From NCBI GenBank assembly GCA_963920765.1, contig OY987247.1:6234471-6298470 (forward strand): DNA of 64,000 bases. Direction: 5' to 3'. The notes beneath the pieces are model-generated. The model saw only the letters and a list, made by a program, of their open reading frames with translations. It was not told where the DNA came from and searched no databases. This document shows, one piece after another, positions 24,062 to 35,514 of the stretch; position 1 is the stretch's first letter, and every line of letters starts with the position of its first letter. This DNA is from Ulota crispa. Taxonomy: Eukaryota; Streptophyta; Bryopsida; Orthotrichales; Orthotrichaceae. A program made the translations under genes and the position numbers.

Positions 24062-25386
24062 GAATAAGGTAGGAAGCTCCTATTGCGTGCGGTCATTTTG
24101 AACCACCCATGTAGACTCCATCTAAATGAACATGAGGTGGTTCTAAAATCACCCACTTACAGTCATTGAATGCATGGGAAAAAAGTTGTAAGAGCCAATC
24201 ATCCTTCTTGATTCCCCAAATCTCTTCACAACTTGCAAGTGAACGGTTTTTGAAAGGTCTAGGTTTATAAATAGAGACCTATGACCAATATCATTTGAAA
24301 TTTCATTAGTAACTCAAAAATGCTTCAATAAATTGAAATGTCTTGTGTTACATTCTGCATCTCTTTATCTTTGTTTGAAAAATGATCTAAAAATCCTCCC
24401 ATCCACGGAAGATCCTGAAAAAAAGGAGATGAGCCTTTAGATGGTTGGTTTAAGGCCCTCCTACCTTATATGCTCTTCATAAATTTGAAGTAAACTTGAA
24501 GGTGCCCTTTGGCAGGGTTTGACAAAGACATAATTGATTTTTTACACAAAATTAAGCATATTTTTTATACTTTAAAAACTGTAGGGGTATATTTGATATT
24601 TTAAAAGAATTGAGGGGTATTTTTAATATTTTCCCTAAATTATAACATTACTGTTAAGGACTTAAGTTTTTTTTCATTTGGTCATTGTTTAAAAAAATAG
24701 TTCAACAAATTAAACATGAGATAAATAACTACATGGGAGAATTTTTGTGAGTAGTCTTGTATTTCATTGAAAGATGCTTCAAATATCATTTGTCCACCAG
24801 TTGACCACTTATAACTTGGGAAAATTTCACAGATACTCTTCTACGCTTCCTCTAGAACCTTGTCATAGGCGTTATTTGTAAGAGACGTTGAGGCTCTGAT
24901 CTCGGGGTGCCATTTGTAAAAGACGTCTACGTCAAGGATCTGATCTTGTAGTACCAACAAGTTTTTCTTTGCAACACCAGCATGCTTGTGGCTCTCCCTG
25001 CCCATTTTGTAGATATATTGTGGACGATTTGTTGCTCTTTGATTGTTTTTGTGTTTTTGAGCTTGATTTTTGTAAAGTTCTACAGTGCGGCAAATTGTAA
25101 CTACGGCTGATTGTAGCGTTTCATTCTCTTTGATTGTTTCCGTATTCTTAATCTTGATTTTTGTGGAGTTCTACTGCAGTCCGCAATGATATTGCCATTC
25201 AACTATTTTATATCAAATTTTCAACCTTTTGTATGTAATACCTCTCTGTCAATTGAGCTGCAGCATTTTGACCAGTCGGTGTTTTACAAAATTCTAGTGC
25301 TTGGCTGCTTTTAGTACGTGCTCACATTTTTTTGGTGAACAAGAAAGTGACAAGTATAATCAATCTTTGAACTACAGCCATTTACG
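24062..25386. other. Intergenic region with small tandem duplications
   Basis: Two direct duplications are visible. One is about 45 bp around 24870-24950 (GTTATTTGTAAGAGACGT versus GCCATTTGTAAAAGACGT). The other is about 92 bp, at 25030-25105 and 25122-25198 (CTCTTTGATTGTTT followed by CTTGATTTTTGT). No gene recognised. Confidence 0.55.
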
Positions 25387-26632
25387 ATGGCTCGCTCTGA
25401 GGTAATTGCTACTGCTGCAGTGTTGCTTTTGTATGAAAGTCTTTAAGAATTAGTCGTTTTTTTTGGATTTGTGAAATACTGTTTTCATAACTGCGGAATG
25501 GTATGGTCTGTTTTAAAAGGCTTTTGGTTCAACGTCTAGTAGATATTAAGAGTTTTTCAATGAAATTTTTATGCCACGGTTGCCCAAATACAAGCTATTT
25601 TAGCCCGTGTAGAAGCAGCAGTGGCTCGTGCAGAGGAAACATTGACTATTGCTGAGGAAACAACAGCCTTGCTACCCAAACAAAAACTAGGATGACGGCT
25701 TGGCTAGTCATAGTTAACAAAGAACTTTCTTTGCTGCGCAGCTATAGTCAGGCCTTTGGATTACCATTCAATAGAATTGTAGCGAGAGAAGTTATATTGT
25801 GGGCTAAAGAGAGGAGAGGGAGACATGCTCAATTCATGCCAATAGATTACGTTTGTTGGAGAAACAACTAGAGGTTCAACGATCTTGTCAATATGCTCAG
25901 GATTGATAGACGTACTATGGCCAAATATACCGAACAATGTATCCGCTGTCAGAATGCTGCAGCATATTTTTCAACATATCGCGACTTGCAAGATGGAGTT
26001 ATAGGAGTATTAGATGTGGTTCAAAAGAACAAAAACTTTTTTGAATATAAAGTACATAAGCGATTATTTTGCCTCCACAATTTTAGTCAAATAGGGCAAC
26101 ATTATCGCTTCAATTGCCCGTACATCAGCGGTTTGATGAAGTATTGTGTAATGCTGAGTACTGTTTCTAAAACCAAGTATGCATAACCTACTTAAATTTG
26201 CAGTTTGATGATTCTCAGATTTTTGTGCACAGAGGCATGGGTGGCCTAATATATATACTTGTGTTTAGCAAGAAATAAAAGATTAACCCAAAAGAAATTA
26301 TTCAGATTTGTATATTACGTAATTATTTTGCTACAAATTTTCTCTTACTCTAATGCATATATTTCTTGCAAGCACTGCTTTTACTACTTCATATACTTGT
26401 TTATACAGATAGCAATTGACAAAGTAAAAAATCTTGTTTCACAAATGATCTCTGTTGGTGTTACATCTTTATATATTTGTTTCTGTAAACATCAATCAAT
26501 AAGGTGGAAGATCTTGTTCCACAAATTTCTGCCGCTGCTCTTACTATAACGTATACATCTTTATGCAGACAACAATTGAAGAGGTGAAAGATCTTGTACA
26601 AGAAAAAAAAACTTCTTATATATTTTGATCTT
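25387..26632 (+). pseudogene. Possible degraded coding region, unrecognised
   Basis: Several short open pieces suggest an old gene or transposon ORF. These are MARSEVIATAAVLLLYESL at 25387, a helical Ala/Glu-rich piece (RVEAAVARAEETLTIAEE) near 25600-25690, a coiled-coil-like piece (RLRLLEKQLEVQRSCQYAQ) near 25845-25905, and a 97-aa frame at 25893-26186. Stops and frame changes separate them, and I could not build a consistent splice model. Near 26400-26620 a mini-exon-like unit is repeated (see the separate repeat entry). No family is assigned. Confidence 0.25.
26330..26620 (+). repeat. Tandem intron/mini-exon-like repeat, about three units
   Basis: Three units of about 75-95 bp. Each has a TTACATCTTTATATA-like stretch ending in ATACAG, TGTAAAC or ATGCAG, followed by a word of the form CAATTGAAGAGGTGAAAGAT and CTTGT. 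The open pieces read IDKVKNLVSQ, then a shifted middle copy, then TIEEVKDLVQE. The pattern resembles duplication of a short exon together with part of its intron. Confidence 0.45.
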
Positions 26633-27299
26633 AATCAGTAACCGCATTATTGTTATTAACAATCAAATAATATATATAAATTTATATATGCATATGTATA
26701 TAGGAATTTCATTAAAAATTCTAAAATTATAAAAGCACAATTAAAGTTTTTAGGTATGTAGACTGGTTTTTTCTAAAATATATATATAATTTAGATAGAG
26801 CAACATTCATGGCATTACAAAATTGAATCTTGTGGCTTCATAAAATTGGGTCTTGTGGTTCTACAAAATTAATTTGTTTATTATAATTTTAGGTTGTATA
26901 TATGCAATGCTACAATAGTATTTCCATTTTATATAAAAAAAAATAGTTTTTGAAATTTTTTGATATATTTAAATATAAAATATTTTATAATAAATTTTTT
27001 AATCACATGTTTTTTTGTATTTTGCAACCCCAGAAAATAGATATTATATATGTTAAGTTATTTTACATTTCAAAAGTTTTTTGAAATTGTAAAATAAGAT
27101 TTGGTATACTTTTGTTGTAAACCTAGTCTAGGGATGAATTTGATCGAGGAGACTATTTCTCATAGGTTTGCAAGACTCTTTCAATTGTATTTAAACTCAA
27201 GTAAGAAATTCTTTTTTCATTCAAATTATTGACTTGATTTTTAATTGCTATTATGATGTTTCACTCTTAATTAATTGCCCAAGTAGAGTTAGAATAATT
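26633..27299. other. Very AT-rich region, nothing recognised
   Basis: Long A/T runs and TATATA words, and no coding potential. Confidence 0.6.
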
Positions 27300-28400
27300 A
27301 AATCTGGCTTTTTTTTCATCTTTTCTTTAATCTCCAATATCTTGAAGCTTTCTTTCTCCAACTTCTAATTTTTTCTTTATCTTTTCCAATTGGCAGCAAT
27401 ATTTGTAAGTCGGTTTCTCAGCTTCATCTTTATATTAATTTGATTTTTATCACTCTCACAGCCACTCCTCAAACACTCCCCAAGTTGGAATTAACATAAA
27501 ATCTTCTCTTCTCTTACTCTCCAATTTTAAATATTTTTTTTTGACTTCTCAAATTGGCTCTACAGCTCTCAATCACTCTCATTAAAATCCCAATTTGGAT
27601 TTTTTTCTTCTCTCATATCCTCACTTCAATTCGACATATTTTTCTTATTTTTTTTTTTTCACTTTCTAATTACGCTTTTAAGTTTCTTTGAGGCTCTTTC
27701 AATCCAATTTGAAATATTTACATTCTTATTCCGCTTTGATCAGACTCTCAATCATTGCTTCAACTTGGTTTAATACTCCAGTTACTTCTAAATTGGTTCT
27801 TCTGACCATTCAACTTTTATTTATCAACTCAAGATTTTTCATTCCGCTTTTCTCTTCCAAATTGGTTTGCATTACTTTCTAGTTTATTCTCTTTAATTTA
27901 AATCACTTAAATTTAACTCATCCACTCAACAGATTTTTATTTTAACCCGTGAAAAATCAATTGGGTTAATCTCACAACTCTAACTCAAAATATTTCCTTT
28001 TATTCTCTTACTCTGAAATCCTATTTGAATTCTACATATATTTTTGTTTTTACTTTTGATTTAAAATAACAACTACACAAATCAAACAAACAGAATTAAA
28101 CAGCATCTTTCAAAATTTCTTCCCACTCGGCAAATCAAATTTAAGTAGGACTTATTATTCTCACAATCAATTTTCAATTGACTTAATCAATTCCTTGCAA
28201 TATACAAGTTCCATTAAAAATTCTTACACACACACATACTACAATTGGCCAGAATGCTAGTATTTTTTTTAGTCTCAAACTCTCACACTTGAAATTGAAC
28301 TTTCTCACACATTGAAACCATTCCAATCAATTCCAATTTCCATTACAACTTCAATCTCAAGCAATTCTTACAAATGAGATCATTCCAAATTGATTCATAA
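27300..28400. other. Pyrimidine-rich region with repeated CCAANTTGG-like words (block 1)
   Basis: The plus strand is dominated by C and T (CTCTCACTCTCC-like stretches). Exact CCAANTTGG occurs at 27480, 27590 and 27857. Close variants (CCAATTGG, CAAATTGG, CAACTTGG, TCAATTGGG) occur about every 70 bp. It has the look of a degenerate tandem repeat, but unit length is not constant. No coding potential recognised. Confidence 0.5.
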
Positions 28401-31365
28401 ACACTTAATCCCACTCAAATTTTACACATTTAATTTCACACAACAATATACACAATTCACAATAGCAAGTAGTAAAAATATTATATATACTTGCAAGCAA
28501 ACATGAAATAAAAACAGCCAACTTGACTTGGCTTGCACGTTCTCCAAGCTATGGGTCCTTTCTTACTTGTAAAATCTTTTCTTTTATAGTATTTTTCCTA
28601 CTCATTTGGATCTCTACCTTAGCCTCTTCATGAATCCCATAGAATCTTAGTCTACTTAGCATTTTTTGAATCTCTATGATCTAATCATGACTCCTAAAAC
28701 TAACTAATTACACAAGAACTATCCAAAAGTAGGAAAAAAACACATATTTATAAAATTTTAACTTTCTACACCAACAATGTATTCTATATAGCCCTACAAA
28801 CAACTGTTTGTGTCTCTACAAATATGCACATATTGTGAAAATTGTATCTTCTGTTTTCTTTTGTGATCTGGGTTTGTCTTCTTGAACTCCAATTTGCGGA
28901 GGAAGGCAACGCTGTTCTGATGGAGATCATTCCATCTTGTAGATACTCATTATTTAATTATGTTTGTCTTTATTTCAATAAATCAATAGTCTAGGCAATA
29001 GGAGTGGTCGTGATAAGAACCATCATATGGTGATAGCGGAGCGGACATAGATTCTAATGTGCTGCGCCGTCTTGTCACATGTACAGCTCAGAGGGGTAGG
29101 TAGCGGGTTGACTGGGTCAATTACCTGCATCACTAGCTGTCAAGACGTGGGCCACTATCACCGCTCGACAAGTCCGATAGGGTTCGATCTGGATTGACGG
29201 GCAACCAGAGACAATAGCTTCTTCAGCCAACTAAGTTCATAACTTGGCAACTAAAGACAAACGTTTGACGCTATTATATGCTTGCAAGGGCACGTGACCA
29301 CTTTATGATGGTATTTATTTTGTAATTTATTTTTTTTATATGTTTATCTAGATGTTTTGGAAGGTTCATATATTTTGTTTTTGTTTAAATAAAAATACTT
29401 AGGATTTAAAAGTAAATGGGAAAAGTGTAAAAGAAAAAGGAATTTGATATCTATGGTGGGATTATGATAAAAAGGAGCATGGACTGATGTGTCATACCTC
29501 TATATTTTAGATAAAATTGAAATTAAAGAGGAGAGATTATTCAGTATGTTGGAAGTTAGTGTATAAATGTTAGTGAGAAGAAGAAAAAATCCCGATACTT
29601 TGAGGTGTGAACACTTTTTGTATATATATGATTTTGAATTAAAATTTGAAAAATTTGTCCATTGTGTGATTATCTTTCCAAAATAAGTTTGCAAGTTTGA
29701 TTTGGAATTGTGATGCAAAATTTATGAATGTTTGAATTTTGAAATTAAAAAGCCAAATTATAAAGAAAGGCTTAGACTTTGATAAACCATAACTTATGAT
29801 CTGTATATCAATTTACAACAAGATTTGAAGAGATTGTTTATTGTAGTTTTGGTTTTTTAAAAAGTTCTTGAATTTGTGATTTGGAACTTGGAAAAGAAAG
29901 TTATGGAGGTGTGAAGGATTAGAGGTGGCTGCCTTTTTGTTAGAAGAATGCCAAAATTTTAAAGAGCTACAATTTTTGGACAGTATGAAATTTTCTTCTC
30001 AAATTTTTAGGAGTGATAACTTGTTGTTATAGCTTTTTAAATTATCTTCAATCTTTCCATTTGAAATCTTATTAAAGAAGTTATAGTGTGTAAAAGTTGG
30101 GGATTTGGGTGCTCTTTAAAAAAAATTGAATCCCACACTTTGATTGACTAGAACTTTTGGATAAAGTTTTATTTTAGAATGAAAATTTTATAAGTTGTAG
30201 ACAGTGGTATTATCTTTTGAAATTGATATTACGTTTTTATGGATGATATGTAAAACAAAAGTTATAGAGGTTCAAAAAAATAGTGTTTAGTTTGCAATGA
30301 GGAAGAAGAATTTTTATTTTGAACCTATATAACTTTTGAACATTAGCTTAGATTGAGTTGAAATTTAAAGGTATTTTGGAAGGTTAGAAGAGTTTTTCAA
30401 ATTGCTATTATATATAATATTTGGATCTTTGAGCTATGGCATTAGATAGAAGATCGCAATCTTTTTAGAACCTGTTATTTGTGATTTTCCAAATTTTTTA
30501 TTAAAACATGAAAACATGAAGATTTAAAGATCTGAAAATATGAAAACTTCAAAAAGAATATTTTGGATTTATTTTTTATGCATGTGTGAAATATGGCTTT
30601 GTTATTCCTAACCGGTTTTAGAAGTTATTTATCAATTCATTTCCATTCTATTTTGTAAATCTTGTTGCGGGTAGTTTGAGTTAAACCAAATTTAATCATA
30701 TTTATTGTCGTGGTGACATAATGGGATTGAACAGCCACATGGTTAAAACTTACTCTGTTCTCACAATCTGGAGTTTTGGCTAGCAGATTGTGAATTTGAT
30801 TTTAGAATCTCATCATACGCATAGCAGCTCGTGCTTGCTGTTCCGATCTATCCGTCCCGTATTTAGTGAATTCTTATTTATACTTTGACCTTTATACCCT
30901 TAAAATCAATCATAGGATAGGCCAATAAAAGACTGAAAACTGAAAATTTAAAAAGTGAAAATCAAAACCGACGATAATTTTAGTCAGCAACGTACAATTG
31001 CAATGAGACACTCAACGTGTTCCTAAGATGCGCTCCTCTCAACACGATAGCGCGCTGTCCCATAGTTAACACCTGATGGTCAAAAAAATTTGTCATCAAT
31101 TTTTTTCTTGTTCCCAACATTATATAATTGTCTCCCACGAAAACATAGTGAACACTTGCCAAGAACTACATCTGACACACCAACTCTAACACCCTGATCC
31201 TCCATGCCGAATAGTAGAGAATCTTTCCAAACATCCTCTACGTCTTGACTTTTTAAGCTGCTAACTTGATAGTCAACTGTAAATTGGAACTCATTGCATC
31301 AAGTCGCTAAATTTGATGCAAAGATCGCTGTTCGATAGTATACCGGATCTTTGTTGTACATGTGC
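28401..31365. other. Intergenic region, compositionally mixed, no gene recognised
   Basis: About 28860-29290 is GC-richer and unique-looking. About 29320-30600 is purine-rich on the plus strand, opposite to the pyrimidine bias of 27300-28500. Recurrent words such as AACTTTTG and TTTGGAAC occur. Open frames at 29500-29718 and 30980-31162 on the minus strand are unrecognised. Confidence 0.45.
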
Positions 31366-34300
31366 TTCAATCCGAATTGGCCGTATGCTTGGCTACACTC
31401 GTTTGGGGTGCTGAACTTGCTTGGAATGTCAGGCCAGTTGTATCAAATCGAGGATAAGATCGCGTCCCTAGGCCATTGGTAACGCCGCAGACAATGACAA
31501 AAGCGAGATCAAAAGTGACCGCTAGTGGGGGCTCAGGTGATCTAGTCGCACGCTCAGTATGGTCAATAAAATGCATGGCTACAACTGGGTCGCATCAAAT
31601 GTGCGCAAAATCCTTCCCTATGCACATGAGCACCTCGCAACTAGGAAATAGAGCATCCCCTGGTTCTTGGAACAAACTCTGGTAATCGCCCACGTAGCGG
31701 TCGTTGAGTGAAGTGGTCAGCACCCTAGAGGTTAAGGTCCAAGCTACCAAATCGTGGAATGCGCCAGATAAGACAGTTACATGGTCACCAAGTTGAGGAT
31801 GCCTACAACTCAATTTTGTTGAAAAATCCCAACTCGGAGTACCTTGCAACAAGTTGGTCTTGAATTTGAGCGCTAGCCTACTGCGCGTTGTCTCAAATTG
31901 GCCGCATATGCTGATGGATGCATATCCACCACCTGTCCCTGAGTTATACGACCTTGCACATTTGCAACTAGGTCATGGACCTAGTCCGTCTCGGTAAAAG
32001 CAGCCTGCAAATTTGCCAAAGTTCGCATCCACTCCAACTTGGAAGGTAGTACTTTGCTCTTGGATGAAGAAGCCGCCGCCTTAGTAACGTTGATCACTCC
32101 CTTCAATAGTTGCGCTCCAACTTGGACTCTGATTTTACCCAAGTAAGATGCTGAAATCTGGCGCCATTCCTCTAAAACTGCTTCCAATTTGGAGTAGAAC
32201 AGGAGGCAGCGGGCTCCATAATCGCCGATTAGATAAAACGCCGAGGCATTATCCTCCAACAGAACGTCGCCACGCCCAATAATCTCCGTGAAAAAATTTT
32301 GGCTGCGCAATTGGAGGGCTCGCGTCCAAATAGTCTTAAAGCGTGCCTTGGAGATGTACTCTTTATCGGACAAGCCGGTGTAGAGGAAGAACACGTCTTT
32401 CTCCCACTTATACGCATACTCCAAGTTGGCAGTTGGAGGAATTGATGTAGAGAGCATCTCTAGGTCCTCAACATGCAACACTCGCTGGCGTTTCCGAGTT
32501 GCGGTAGTCTTCAGGGCTAATCGCTCCTACTTGGCCTGTTTCTCTACCCGCCAGAATTCTTTCTCATAACCAGCCTCCTCGTCCTCATATGCGAGTTGGT
32601 CATCAGCGGAGTGGTCTTCCTCGTGCTGCACTGCAAGTTCTTCAACTTTCCTTTCCAAGCCAGCCACTTTGCATTCCAACTCACACTTGAAATTCGTCTC
32701 CATCTGTGCCTTCCTTGCGAGTCGCTCCGAGTTGGTTTTCGCCGCTGTCAACTGATCCTTGATGTCTTGGTACTCAGCGGCCATTCGCAACTCATATTCG
32801 ACTCGCTCGGCCTGCGCTTCTTCCAATTCGGTCTTGAGGCGAATCACTTCTACAACCAACTTGAAATTCTCCTCCTTGAGAGCCTCGAGTTTGGAGGGGT
32901 CGTATTTGTCGAGATCTGCGAAGACCTCAGCCAACTTGGACTTCATGTCGATGACGCAGCTGGGACCTCCTCCTGCAGCAACGTCGGGATCCAGCTTGGG
33001 TGCCTTGGCGATTGCTGCTAAGGCTGCACAAGTGTGATGAATCAGCTGCGAAATAAAATGAACGCCCTTCATCTCACCAACTGGATTCTTCTTGAACGCA
33101 CCGACTAGGTTGTGGAGCCTTTGCGATACATACAGCGCCCAGTTGAGTTGCTCTCCCTTACGGACGGCGATCACTACAAGGAGCTGCTTCTTCGAGATTG
33201 TTGCGAGGCTATCCACTATCAGCAAATGCGTCGTGACGAATTCAACCCAGCCTCGCCAAGTTGGTAAGATATTCTCCTTAGTGAACTCTTCGTTCTCCAA
33301 CTCGCTTGACGGAAAACCCAGAGGAGAACACTCTGCAAGGGCACTCGAAGCTCCCCTTTAGACTGAAGCTACAGATGCACCCTGGTTGGCAAGTAGAAAA
33401 ACTTCTGCAATGCGCCTCGGATGAAGCTCAACCACCTGGCCACGTACGCTACTCCTCATCTATGCCACCGAGTAGGCCAGTAGAAAATTTTCTAATTGCT
33501 TTGCGTCCAAATTGGGCTATTTGCGCAACCCTTGGACGAATTGCCACAACTCGGCTCTCTGAAGCTCGATCTGCTGCTGCTCCCCCAAGTCAGGAATGTC
33601 GAACTTGCCGAGACTCTCAACATGAAAATCGTGTTGTGGGATGAAAATTGGAACAGTCTTCTCCTCTCCTAACTTGGGTCGTTTATCAACGTGGAGGTTT
33701 GGATTCACTAGCTGGGTGTCGTCTTCTACGCTCGGCCCCTCCATATCCTCGTCTGGCAGCTTGTGGACCTCACCAATTGGGTCGATTTCTTCTGTCGTTC
33801 GCACTTCTGGCATTAGGGTTTCGTTTCCGACTTCTTCCACTCTCATCTGCAAACCACAAACCTCTCTTGTCTCTCGGCTAAATGCTCCAAATCGCGCAAG
33901 TTCCTTCGCCTCTCCAAATTGGTTGACACTAGGAAACCCTAAGATTACTCTTAATTCGAAAGCAATACAACTCGGAAAAGCAAACGGCCTCGTAACTTGG
34001 GCACTCTACGAAAATCCTCTCTGGAACTGAACCCTTACAATGTGTGGCACTCTCAGGCAAAAATTCACTCTACGCAGTCACTTACACAAGTAGGGTTACA
34101 CATGGATTGCAAGAAGATCAAAACATTAACAATTCGAATTCACTCCTTCACTCGCTTCCTCTTAGAAATTGCTCCAAATTGCTCAGACACCTTAAACTCT
34201 CGAAATTGGTTGCTCACCTAAACCCTGAGATACTCTCAACGAAAGAAAAACAGACCAATGCAAGACAGAAAAAGGCAAGAACCCTCGCGATTTAGAACCC

Positions 34301-34840
34301 TCGAATAAAACCCTCACAAATCGGTTGCTTGTACAGATAAGAAAGAACGAGAACTTCACGCTTCCTTCTGCGACTCAGATTGCTCCTTAATCTCTCAACT
34401 CGGTCGCTCAACAGGTAAGATGACACACATGAATTGCAAAATAAAAACGTGAAGGAATGAGAGCACGAACAATAAGAACACTCTACATTCGAACTCACAC
34501 GGCAATCGCTCCAGTATTCGGAAACTCTAGTTCTTCCAACTTGGTTAATCACAGAAATTCCTCTCAAAATGGTGCTGATACGAGTGAGAAGACACATATA
34601 AATCGAGAAGGGATCAGGGCAAGAATGACAAAGAAACAATCCTTCGCTGGGCTTTCCACTCGGCTCTTCGTCTCTCCACTCAAGTTGTTCTCAAACCCTA
34701 ATTGCTTCTCTCCTTGCAAATTGTTAGCTACCCTTTGCTGCAACGACTCAGATTGTCTTTCTCCTTTCCAACTTGGGTGATCTTTTCTCACAATAGAAAT
34801 CTGTTAGCTACAGCACCATGATTATTGCAATTTGGTGTAC
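31366..34840. other. Region enriched in the palindrome CCAANTTGG (block 2)
   Basis: Exact CCAANTTGG matches start at 32034, 32117, 32184, 32421, 32931, 33256, 33507, 33914, 34536 and 34768. In between are many one-mismatch forms (for example near 31372, 31787, 31828, 31893, 32307, 32728, 32823, 33774, 33968, 34320 and 34398). They occur both inside the decayed ORF at 31873-33852 and in the noncoding sequence up to 34.84 kb. They therefore do not follow codon usage. Confidence 0.7.
31873..33852 (-). pseudogene. Retrotransposon-like (gag-type or plant transposon protein) ORF with nonsense mutations
   Basis: The ORF pieces at 33852-33517, 33300-32527 and 32481-31981 lie in one and the same frame. 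The frame also reads sensibly through the gaps (for example VRGQVVELHPRRIAEVF near 33400 and RKRQRVLHVEDLEM near 32480) and on to about 31873. It is interrupted only by stops, near 33519, 33447, 33360, 32527, 31981 and 31873. The product would start with an acidic N terminus. Next is a globular part (LPTWRGWVEFVTTHLLIVDS, NWALYVSQRLHNL), then a long coiled coil (about 32900-32560), then a basic patch and a C-terminal globular part. This layout recalls plant retroelement gag or PMD-like transposon proteins. No protease, reverse transcriptase or integrase was found nearby. Family assignment is tentative. Confidence 0.5.
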
Positions 34841-35514
34841 TGATCTTAAAACAAAAGCATACCAATACCCATGAATTGAAGTTGTTGCACACCACCAGAG
34901 CCCTGTGGTCGTTTAAGGGTTAAGGGTTAAGGTTTGTTTTGAATTGTTCCTTCCTTTTCGCACAAAAGAACCCATATTTCTTGCATTTTGATGCAAGAGA
35001 ACATATACTTGCACTTTTGCACAACTTGCTTTTTAATCTCATAAAAACATGCAATTATGCATGAGAAAACTTCTGATTTTGCAAGGAAACACGTTTCAAG
35101 AAAACTTTGTTTACCCTGGGTCTTGAAACCCCTAATAAATAGCAAGAGTATACACCAAGTACTACAAAATAGATATGTGCACCATGAAAATTAGTGTTTG
35201 ATGGTGAAAATGAGTTCCAATCTAGATATTTTCTCCCATTAAAAATTCTAATAAGCTTGATTTGCAACAATTATAATGATTCTTGTAAAATTCTTTATAG
35301 TACAAAGTAGCAACAATCGATGACTCACTTAGAGAGACAATTCAATGAGCTTGCTAGATCTAGATTTCCAACAGTAGTGGAAAAACTCTAATGACCAATT
35401 GCAAGAAGATAATGGAAATAAAAATTCCATTTGCTAAACAAATCAAAAAATGAAGAAAGAAAAATAACTTCAAGTCTAAGACTAGTAAAAACAAGTACCT
35501 AACTTACAAAAAAC
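34841..35514. other. AT-rich intergenic region
   Basis: No gene recognised. Near 34908-34924 is GGTCGTTTAAGGGTTAA, resembling a right end of the TTAA element family, but no convincing left partner was found. Confidence 0.5.

Noticed and set aside
25387..25445. First exon of a Harbinger-type nuclease (MARSEVIATAAVLLL)
   Set aside because: The resemblance is confined to a short Ala-rich start; no DDE-domain motif follows.
29041..29280. GC-richer segment resembling a structural RNA gene
   Set aside because: No cloverleaf, A/B box pair or known snRNA/snoRNA motifs could be recognised.
34908..34938. Telomere-like GGGTTAAGGGTTAAGG
   Set aside because: The word differs from TTTAGGG and is better explained as the end of a TTAA-type element next to a small duplication.
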